Positions 51,725 to 59,600 of a DNA stretch of 64,000 bases are shown piece after piece; position 1 is the stretch's first letter, and each line of letters opens with the position of its first letter. The notes beneath the pieces are model-generated. The model saw only the letters and a program-made list of their open reading frames with translations, was not told the origin of the DNA and made no database searches. A program made the position numbers and the translations under genes. Source of the DNA: Mumia sp. zg.B17 (GTDB taxonomy: Bacteria > Actinomycetota > Actinomycetes > Propionibacteriales > Nocardioidaceae). The stretch is from assembly GCF_019550915.1 (NCBI RefSeq), contig NZ_JAHWCI010000002.1, positions 310,001 to 374,000 of the forward strand. Direction: 5' to 3'.

Positions 51725-52878
51725 AGCCGATGGCATCGCAGAACGTCCGCATCATCATGAACGGCGTCACCGGCCGGATGGGATATCGGCAGCACCTCCT
51801 CCGGTCGATCCTCTCGATCCGGGATGAGGGCGGAGTCGAGCTGCCCGACGGCGGCCGTCTCCAGGTCGAGCCGGTCCTCGTCGGCCGTAGCGCCGACAAG
51901 CTCGCCGAGCTGGCGGACCGGCACGGCATCGCGGAGTGGACGGTGGACGTCGACGAGGCGCTGGCCGACCAGAGTGCCCCGATCTACTTCGACGCGCTCG
52001 TCACGTCAGAGCGCAAGAAGTCGCTGCTGAAGGCGATCACGGCCGGCAAGGCGATTTACACTGAGAAGCCGATCGCGCAGACGGTGGGCGAAGGGGTGGA
52101 GATCGCCCGCGCCGCCGACGCCGCCGGGGTCCTGAACGGTGTCGTCCACGACAAGCTCTATCTGCCGGGCCTGCTCAAGCTCCGGCGACTGGTCGACGCG
52201 GGCTACTTCGGTCGGATCCTGTCGGTCCGCGGGGAGTTCGGCTACTGGGTGTTCGAGGGCGACCTGATCGCGGCGCAGCGGCCGAGCTGGAACTACCGGG
52301 CCGAGGACGGCGGCGGCATGGTCCTCGACATGTACTGCCACTGGAACTACGTGCTCGAGAACATCCTCGGACGCGTCCGCTCGGTGACCACGCGGGCCGT
52401 CACGCACATCCCGCAGCGGTGGGACGAGAAGGGCGAGCCGTACGAGGCGACCGCGGACGACGCGGCGTACGGGATCTTCGAGCTCGAGGGCGGGATCATC
52501 GCCCAGATCAACTCCTCGTGGGCGGTCCGCGTGCACCGAGACGAGCTCGTGGAGTTCCAGGTCGACGGCACCGACGGCTCGGCTGTCGCCGGGCTGTTCG
52601 GCTGCAAGGTGCAGTCGCGGGTGCAGACGCCGAAGCCGGTGTGGAACCCCGACCTCCCCACCGACGAGGTCTTCCGTGACCAGTGGGCCGACGTGCCCGA
52701 CAACGAGGAGTTCGCGAACGGCTTCCGCGCGCAGTGGGAGGAGTTCCTCCTGGACTGGCACGCGGGACGTCCGCACCGCCACGACCTGTGGTCGGGCGTC
52801 CGCGGGCTTCAGCTCGTCGACGCGGCCCTCGAGTCGTCGCAGGCAGGTCGTACGGTCGACGTCGCGGAGATCGCATGA
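51721..52878 (+). CDS. Gfo/Idh/MocA-family NAD(P)-dependent oxidoreductase
   Basis: The 385-residue protein has an N-terminal Rossmann domain (RIIMNGVTGRMGYRQHLLRSIL, about 8-29; YFDALVTSERKKSLLKAITAGKAIYTEKPIAQT with the EKP motif near 114). A C-terminal alpha/beta domain follows (LLKLRRLVDAGYFGRILSVRGEFGYWVFEGD; GGMVLDMYCHWNYVLENILG). This family oxidises or reduces hydroxyls of sugars and inositols. The MNGVTGRMG loop is unusual, closer to a DapB-like loop than to the common GxGxxG. The GTG at 51721 overlaps the LivF stop, with AGGA upstream; an ATG at 51730 is the alternative. It probably performs the first cytosolic redox step. Confidence 0.85.
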   Translation: MKPMASQNVRIIMNGVTGRMGYRQHLLRSILSIRDEGGVELPDGGRLQVEPVLVGRSADKLAELADRHGIAEWTVDVDEALADQSAPIYFDALVTSERKKSLLKAITAGKAIYTEKPIAQTVGEGVEIARAADAAGVLNGVVHDKLYLPGLLKLRRLVDAGYFGRILSVRGEFGYWVFEGDLIAAQRPSWNYRAEDGGGMVLDMYCHWNYVLENILGRVRSVTTRAVTHIPQRWDEKGEPYEATADDAAYGIFELEGGIIAQINSSWAVRVHRDELVEFQVDGTDGSAVAGLFGCKVQSRVQTPKPVWNPDLPTDEVFRDQWADVPDNEEFANGFRAQWEEFLLDWHAGRPHRHDLWSGVRGLQLVDAALESSQAGRTVDVAEIA

Positions 52879-54044
52879 CGGCCACACGCGACACCGTGGC
52901 TCTCCCGCGGGCCGACGGCAGCTGGCAGGGGGTCGAGCTCCGGGCGCCGCGGGCGTGGCCGGAGCACCCGGCGCCGTACCGCAGCCGCGCGGTCTTCGCA
53001 GCGGCGCACGTCGTCGCCGACCCGTACGGCGACAACGTCCCGGGGGCCCCCGCCGCGATCGACTGGGAGTCCACGCTCGCGTTCCGGCGGCACCTCTTCC
53101 GGTACGGGATGGGTGTCGCCGAGGCGATGGACACCGCGCAGCGCAACATGGGACTCGACTGGCCGGCGGTCGTCGAGCTGGTCACCCGCAGCGCTGAGCA
53201 GGCGCACGAGGCCGGTGCGCGGATCGCCTCCGGGGCCGGCACCGACCACCGCAGCGTCCTCCGGACGCTCGGCGAGGTCACCGACGCCTATCTGGAGCAG
53301 GTCGCGGCCATCGAGAGGGCCGGGTCACAGGTGATCGTCATGGCCTCGCGCCACCTGGCCGCGGTCGCGCGCTCGCCCGAGGACTACCTGACCGTGTACG
53401 ACGTCGTGCTTCGTCAGGTCGGCGGACCGGTGATCCTGCACTGGCTCGGTGAGGCGTTCGACCCGCAGCTCGCCGGATACTGGGGATCGAGCGACGTCGA
53501 CGCGGCGACGGCGACGTTCGTGCAGCTCGTCACCGACCACGCCGATCGCATCGACGGAGTCAAGGTGTCGCTCCTGTCCGCCGACCACGAGGTCGCGCTG
53601 AGGTCGGCGCTCCCGGAGGGAGTGCGCCTCTACACCGGTGACGACTTCCACTACCCCGAGCTGATCCGCGGTGACGGAACCCACCACTCCGACGCCCTCC
53701 TTGGCGCCTTCGCGGCCGTCGCGCCGGCGGCGTCCGCGGCTTTGAGCGCCCTCGACGACGGCGACCTCGCGACGTACGACGCCGAGATGGCCTCGACGCT
53801 CGCGCTGTCACGGCACCTCTTCAGCAACCCGACGTACTACTACAAGACGGGGATCGCGTTCCTGGCGTGGCTCTCGGGTCACCAGCCCGGGTTCTCGATG
53901 GTCTCCGGCCTGCAGTCGGCCCGCAGCGTCGTCCATCTCGCTGAGGTGTTCGCGCTGGCCAACGAGGCTCGGCTGCTCCCCGACCCCGACCTCGCCGCGT
54001 ACCGCCTCAACCTGCTGCTCGAGACCGCCGGAGCTCGTCGATGA
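52875..54044 (+). CDS. DUF993 family protein (DapA/aldolase-like TIM barrel)
   Basis: The 389-residue protein matches the DUF993 family over its length: RSRAVFAAAHVVADPYGDNVPGAPAAIDWESTLAFRRHLFRYGMGVAEAMDTAQRNMG in pieces near 36-95, QVIVMASRHLAAVARSPEDYL near 153, HWLGEAFDPQLAGYWGSSD, VKVSLLSADHEVALR near 230, GDDFHYPELI and TYYYKTGIAFLAWL. The fold is related to dihydrodipicolinate synthase. Lys in VKVSLL is the likely Schiff-base position, which suggests an aldolase. No member's activity is known to me. The ATG at 52875 overlaps the dehydrogenase stop, and its own stop overlaps the isomerase start. Confidence 0.82.
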   Translation: MTATRDTVALPRADGSWQGVELRAPRAWPEHPAPYRSRAVFAAAHVVADPYGDNVPGAPAAIDWESTLAFRRHLFRYGMGVAEAMDTAQRNMGLDWPAVVELVTRSAEQAHEAGARIASGAGTDHRSVLRTLGEVTDAYLEQVAAIERAGSQVIVMASRHLAAVARSPEDYLTVYDVVLRQVGGPVILHWLGEAFDPQLAGYWGSSDVDAATATFVQLVTDHADRIDGVKVSLLSADHEVALRSALPEGVRLYTGDDFHYPELIRGDGTHHSDALLGAFAAVAPAASAALSALDDGDLATYDAEMASTLALSRHLFSNPTYYYKTGIAFLAWLSGHQPGFSMVSGLQSARSVVHLAEVFALANEARLLPDPDLAAYRLNLLLETAGARR

Positions 54045-54937
54045 CGGCGTTCCTCGACGTACCGAGCGGGCGGGCCGCGCGGTTCGACACCCCGGCTCCG
54101 GGTGACCCGCGGCTCGCGCGGCTGTCCCTCAACCAGCGCACGACGGCGCAGTGGTCCGTGCGTGAGGCTCTGGACGGGGCCCGGTCCGCCGGCCTCGGCG
54201 CCGTCGGGCTGTGGCGGGAGCCGGTGGCCGACGTCGGGCTCGCGACCGTCGCCCGCTGGGTCGCCGACAGCGGCTTGCGGGTGTCGTCGCTGTGCCGCGG
54301 GGGCTTCTTCACCGCCGAGGAGCCGCAGGCGCGCGAGACCGCGCACGCCGACAACGTGGCCGCAGTCGACGAGGCAGCCGCACTGGGAGCCCCGACCCTC
54401 GTCCTCGTGCCGGGAGGGCTGCCCGAGGGCAGCAAGGACCTCGCCGGCGCGCGGGAGAGGGCGACCGAGGCGATCGCCCGGCTGGCGCCGTACGCGGGGG
54501 AGCGCGGCGTCCGGCTCGGCATCGAGCCGATGAACCCGATCTTCGCGGCTGACCGCGGAGTGGTCTCGTCGCTGCGCCAGGCGCTCGACATCGCCGAGGA
54601 GCACCCGGTGGAGCAGGTCGGTGTCGTCGTCGACACCTACCACCTCTGGTGGGAGCCCGGCGTCACCGAGCAGATCGAGCGCGCCGGGGACCGGATCGTC
54701 TCCTATCAGGTGTGCGACTGGATCACCCCGGTCCCGGCCGACAACCTCCTGGGGCGCGGGATGATGGGCGACGGACACGTCGACTTCGCGGCGTTCACGC
54801 GGGCCGTCGCCGCTGCTGGCTACGCCGGAGACGTGGAGGTGGAGATCTTCAACGCCGACGTCTGGGCCGCCGACGGTGACGAGGTCGTCGCGACCACGGT
54901 GCGCCGCTACGTCGAGCTCGTCGAGCCGTACCTGTGA
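54041..54937 (+). CDS. Sugar phosphate isomerase/epimerase-family TIM barrel
   Basis: The 298-residue protein is an AP_endonuc_2 (xylose isomerase-like) barrel. It has LSLNQRTTAQWSVREALDGARSAGLGAVGLW near 28-58, LRVSSLCRGGFF near 80, GVRLGIEPMNPIFAADRG with the metal-ligand Glu, VVVDTYHLWWEPGV with the Asp/His pair, and VEIFNADVWAAD with a late Glu. Such enzymes isomerise or epimerise keto-sugars and inosose, and some dehydrate. The ATG at 54041 overlaps the DUF993 stop and the TGA overlaps the glycerate kinase start, so the three catabolic enzymes are coupled. Confidence 0.87.
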   Translation: MTAFLDVPSGRAARFDTPAPGDPRLARLSLNQRTTAQWSVREALDGARSAGLGAVGLWREPVADVGLATVARWVADSGLRVSSLCRGGFFTAEEPQARETAHADNVAAVDEAAALGAPTLVLVPGGLPEGSKDLAGARERATEAIARLAPYAGERGVRLGIEPMNPIFAADRGVVSSLRQALDIAEEHPVEQVGVVVDTYHLWWEPGVTEQIERAGDRIVSYQVCDWITPVPADNLLGRGMMGDGHVDFAAFTRAVAAAGYAGDVEVEIFNADVWAADGDEVVATTVRRYVELVEPYL

Positions 54938-56043
54938 CACGAGTCGTCGTCGCACCCGACAAGTTCAAGGGCTCGCTCGACGCTGCCGGTGTCGCGGCAG
55001 CACTGGCACGGGGGATGCGACGGTCGGACGTGGAGGTCGTCGAGCTGCCCGTTGCCGATGGCGGCGACGGGACCGTGGCGGCCGCGCTGGCAAGCGGCTG
55101 GCGGCCCGTGCCGGTCACCGTCGCGGGCCCGACCGGCACGCCGGTGTCGACCACGATCGCGCGTCGGGGCGACCAGGCGGTGGTCGAGATGGCCGACGCC
55201 TGCGGGCTGGTGCGCCTCGACGGCCCGCCCGCGCCGATGACGGCGAGCTCGCGTGGCCTCGGCGAGGCCGTCGCGGCGGCGATCGCCGACGGCGCGTCCC
55301 AGGTCGTCGTCGGCATCGGCGGCAGCGCCTCCACCGACGGCGGCGCGGGGATGCTCAGTGCGCTCGGTGCGCGCCTGCTCGACAGCGAGGGGGCCCTCGT
55401 GCCCGAGGGTGGGGTCGGATTGGCCGAGGTGGCGTCGGTCGATCTCGACGGTCTCCGGCTCGGCGGGACCACCCTCGTGGTCGCCTGCGACGTCGACAAC
55501 CCGCTGACCGGCCCGCACGGTGCTGCCGCCGTCTACGCGCCGCAGAAGGGCGCGCGCCCGGGGCAGATCGAGCTGCTCGACCGGGGCCTCTCCCGGTGGG
55601 CCGACGTCGTGGCATCGGTCACGGGACGGGACCTGCGCCAGGTGCCCGGCGCGGGCGCCGCGGGTGGTGTGGGCTTCGCCGCGCTGTCGGTCCTGGGTGC
55701 GGAGACCCGCTCGGGGGCGGAGCTCGTCCTCGACCTCGTGGGTCTCGACGCCGCTCTGGCCGGTACCGACCTCGTCGTCACGGGGGAGGGGTCGTTCGAC
55801 GAGCAGACGCTGCGCGGCAAGGCCCCCGCCGTCGTGGCGGCGAGGGCCGCGCGCCAGGGCGTTCCCGTGGTCGTGGTCTGCGGTCGGACGACGCTGTCCG
55901 AGACGCAGGCTCGGCAGGCAGGATTCGCGGGCGTCCACGCGCTCCAGGAGCTCGAGGCCGACCTCGAACGCTGCATCGCCGAGGCGCCCGCTCTGCTTCA
56001 GCGCGCCGGGGCCGCGGCGATCGCCGCGTGGATCGGTGTCTGA
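54934..56043 (+). CDS. Glycerate kinase (GlxK/GarK type)
   Basis: The 369-residue kinase phosphorylates glycerate with ATP. It has the family N-terminus VVVAPDKFKGSLDAAGVAAAL, VVVGIGGSASTDGGAGMLSALGA near 127-149, ACDVDNPLTGPHGAAAVYAPQKGA, AGAAGGVGFAAL and DLVVTGEGSFDEQTLRGKAP near 287. Length is typical. Its presence as the last gene of the operon indicates that the pathway yields glycerate or a precursor such as hydroxypyruvate or tartronate semialdehyde. Whether 2- or 3-phosphoglycerate is formed cannot be read from sequence. The GTG start at 54934 overlaps the isomerase stop. Confidence 0.9.
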   Translation: MTRVVVAPDKFKGSLDAAGVAAALARGMRRSDVEVVELPVADGGDGTVAAALASGWRPVPVTVAGPTGTPVSTTIARRGDQAVVEMADACGLVRLDGPPAPMTASSRGLGEAVAAAIADGASQVVVGIGGSASTDGGAGMLSALGARLLDSEGALVPEGGVGLAEVASVDLDGLRLGGTTLVVACDVDNPLTGPHGAAAVYAPQKGARPGQIELLDRGLSRWADVVASVTGRDLRQVPGAGAAGGVGFAALSVLGAETRSGAELVLDLVGLDAALAGTDLVVTGEGSFDEQTLRGKAPAVVAARAARQGVPVVVVCGRTTLSETQARQAGFAGVHALQELEADLERCIAEAPALLQRAGAAAIAAWIGV

Positions 56044-56068
56044 GAGACCGGTGACGCGCGACCGCGGG

Positions 56069-56566
56069 TCAGGCCTCGGCGGCGATCCTCGCCCGGCCCT
56101 GAGAGGACTCCACGCGCAGGGCCGCCGTGATGGCCTTCGCGACCTCGGGCTCGATCCTGCGGCCGATCAGCGGGATCGCGACCTTGACGTCGCCCTCCAC
56201 GACGAGCTCCGACCCGTCGGGGGTCGCCCGGATGGCCGTGGTCCCGTTCATCGTCGCCGGCTGGCCCTTGATCGTGAGACGGACCGTCCCGCGACGGGCG
56301 CCGTCGGCAGCGGGGGGTCCCCACTCCTCGACCTGGCGCACCTCGACCGTCTCGCCGGTCAGCTTCTTGACGAAGTCGGGCATCTCCGCCGGCATGGTCC
56401 GATCGATGCGGACCCGGACCTGATCGCCGTCGTCGTCCACCGTCACCTCGTACGCCAGGGCGTGGATCTTCTCGCAGACCTGCGCGCGGAAGTCGTCGTC
56501 GCGGATGATCGCGAAGACCTGGTCGGGGGTGGCGCCGGGGTACTCGGAGATCTCGTGCAGCTTCAT
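56069..56566 (-). CDS. DUF2505 protein (START/polyketide-cyclase-like fold)
   Basis: The protein has 165 residues from the ATG at 56566. It begins MKLHEISEYPGATPDQVFAIIRDDDFRAQVCEKIHALAYEVTVDDDGD and ends with an amphipathic helix RIEPEVAKAITAALRVE. The alpha/beta pattern with a long C-terminal helix fits DUF2505, related to START-like lipid-binding proteins. No catalytic site is known. A longer in-frame N-terminus (to 56692) would overlap the upstream region of the glutamate dehydrogenase and is not conserved. CATGAT lies 6 nt before the ATG, a weak leaderless -10. It is convergent with the glycerate kinase gene. Confidence 0.8.
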   Translation of the reverse strand: MKLHEISEYPGATPDQVFAIIRDDDFRAQVCEKIHALAYEVTVDDDGDQVRVRIDRTMPAEMPDFVKKLTGETVEVRQVEEWGPPAADGARRGTVRLTIKGQPATMNGTTAIRATPDGSELVVEGDVKVAIPLIGRRIEPEVAKAITAALRVESSQGRARIAAEA

Positions 56567-56651
56567 CGGGCCATCATGGCAGGCGGCCTCTCGAAGGCAG
56601 GGAAGTAGTGTGCAGAGAGTCACAACGATGTGAACCCGAAGGAGTTGGATC

Positions 56652-59600
56652 TTGTCCGTCGAGGAAGGCGAGCTGTCCGCCGACGTCGCCAAGGTGCTGG
56701 TCGAGGCCTACTACCAGCACGTCCCGTCTGCCGAGCGGGAGGAACGGTCGCTCGACGCCCTGCGCGGCGCCGTCCTCAGCCATGCCGAGCTGGCGCGTGT
56801 CCGTGAGCCCGGCGAGACGTTGCTGCGCGTCTGGGAGCCGACCGTCGACGAGGACGGGTGGGACGCGCGAGGACGCCTGGTCCTGCAGGTGGTGACCGAC
56901 GACCGGGCCTTCCTGGTCGACTCCACCATCGCCTACCTGTCCACGGCCGGGTTCGGGGTGGACTGGCTGGTCCACCCTCAGCTCGACGTGGTGCGTGACG
57001 AGGACGGAGAGCTGGTCTCGGCCCGTGTGGCCGGATCGACCGGCGAGCCGCACGCGACCCGTGAGTCGTGGATGTACTTCGAGATCGACCACCGAGGCCG
57101 GGCTGAGGCGGCCGAGGCGATCGCCGAGGGTGTGCGCCGCGTCCTCGAGGACGTCGCGCTGGTCAACGACGACTGGGCTCCCATGCGCTCCCGGGCGCTG
57201 GAGATCGTCGCCGAGCTCCGGTCCGACCCGCCGGCGGGGATCGTGGCCGACGAGTCCGCAGAGGCGGCGCAGCTGCTCGCCTGGCTCGCCGACGACAACT
57301 TCACCTTCCTCGGCTACCGGGAATACGACCTCGAGGGTGACGTCGGCGAGGAGCGTCTGCGGACCGTCCCGACGAGCGGGCTCGGGATCCTGCGTGGCGG
57401 GCGCAAGGACACGGCCTCGCGGAGCCCGCTGCCCACGCGCTCGCGCGCGCGTGCGCGCGACAAGACGGTCCTCGTCATCACGAAGGCCAACTCGCGCTCG
57501 ACCGTGCACCGCAACAGCTACCTGGACTACATCGGCATCAAGTCGTTCGACGCCTCCGGTGAGGTGGTGGGTGAGCGACGGTTCCTCGGGCTGTTCGCGT
57601 CCTCGGCCTACACCGGGAGCATCACCCGCATCCCGATCCTCGACCGCAAGGTGGAGCAGGTGATCTCGGGCCTCGGCTATGACGCCGACAGCCACGCGGC
57701 GAAGGAGATCCTCGACCTTCTCGAGACCTACCCCCGTGACGAGCTCTTCCAGACACCGGTCGATGGGTTGGCCGAGATCGCCGAGGCCCTGATCCACCTG
57801 CAGGAGCGCCGGCACGTCCAGCTCTTCGTCCGTCGCGATTCGTACGACCGGTTCCTGTCGTGCCTGGTCTATCTGCCGCGTGACCGCTACACGACCGGTG
57901 CACGGCTCACGATCGAGAAGATGGTCGCAGCCCGGGTCGGTGGGGACCCGATGATCGACTACAGCGTCTGGGTGAGCGAGTCACAGCTGGCCCGGGTCCA
58001 TCTCGTCGTACGCCCGAGGCCGGGGGCGACGCTCGGCAAGGTGGAGCCCGCCGAGCTCCAGACCGAGATCGCGGAGGCGGTGCGCTCGTGGAGCGACGCC
58101 GTCGGTGAGGCGATGGAGGTCCGCTTCGGCAAGGCGGCCGCGACCGCGCAGCTGGCCGACTTTCGCGGCGCGTTCCCGGCCGGCTACAAGGAGGACATCA
58201 GCGCTGCGAGCGCGGTCGACGACATCCTCTCCGCGCGAGCGCTCCTCGACGGTGACGACCGCGTCAGGCTCACCGTGGAGCCCGACCCCGCCGTCGACGA
58301 CGAGCACGCGCTGCGTCTGCGTCTCTACACCCGGGAGCCTGCGGCACTGACCGACGTTCTCCCCGTCTTCGCCTCGCACGGCGTCGACATCATCGACGAA
58401 CGGCCCTACCGTCTCGCCACTCCGGAGCCGGTCTGGGTCTACTGGTTCCGCGCGCGCTCGCGCACGGTCGCCGACGACGACGGTCTGAGGCGGTTGACCG
58501 ACGGGTTCGTCGCCTGCTGGGAGGACCGGGCGGAGGTCGACGGCTTCAACAGGCTCGTTCTCGCCGCGGAGCTCGAGTGGCGTCAGGTCGTGGTCCTGCG
58601 GGCGTACGCGCGCTACCTGCAGCAGGCCGGGACGCCGTTCAGCCTGGAGTCGCTGCAGAACGTCCTCCTGGCCGAGACCGACGTCGTCCGCCAGATCGTC
58701 GCCCTGTTCGAGACCCGGTTCGACCCCGCGATCGACGACGCCGACCGGGAGCGGCTCACCGAGGACGTCGAGAGCGACCTGCGCAAGCGGCTCGAGGCCG
58801 TCGAAGGGCTCGACGCCGACCGCGTCCTGCGGTCGTACCGGACGTTGGTCCGAGCCACCGCACGCACCAGCTACTACCAGCGGGACGCCGACGGCCGCCC
58901 GCGGTCGTACGTCTCGTTCAAGCTCGCGCCACGTGAGATCCCGGACCTCCCCGAGCCGCGACCCGCGCACGAGATCTTCTGCTACTCACCGCGTGTCGAG
59001 GGCGTGCACCTGCGCTTCGGTGCGGTCGCCCGCGGCGGTCTGCGCTGGTCTGACCGCCGCGACGACTTCCGTACAGAGGTCCTGGGGCTGGTCAAGGCGC
59101 AGATGGTCAAGAACGCGGTCATCGTCCCGGTCGGGGCCAAGGGCGGCTTCTACTGCAAGCGGCTGCCGGATGTGAGCGACCGCGAGGCGTGGATGGCGGA
59201 GGGCATCGCCTCGTACAAGACGTTCATCTCCTCGATGCTGGACCTGACCGACAACCGGGTGGGCGACCGTGCCGTGCCCCCTCCGGACGTGGTGCGGCAC
59301 GACGGCGACGACACCTACCTGGTCGTCGCCGCCGACAAGGGCACCGCGACGTTCTCCGACATCGCGAACCAGATCTCGGCCGACTACGGCTACTGGCTGG
59401 GGGACGCCTTCGCCTCCGGCGGTTCCGTGGGCTATGACCACAAAGCGATGGGGATCACCGCTCGCGGGGCGTGGGTGTCGGTGCAGCGCCACTTCCGTGA
59501 GATGGGCGTGGACTGTCAGCGCGAGGACTTCACCTGCGTCGGCATCGGCGACATGTCGGGGGACGTCTTCGGCAACGGCATGCTCCTGTCGGAGCACACC

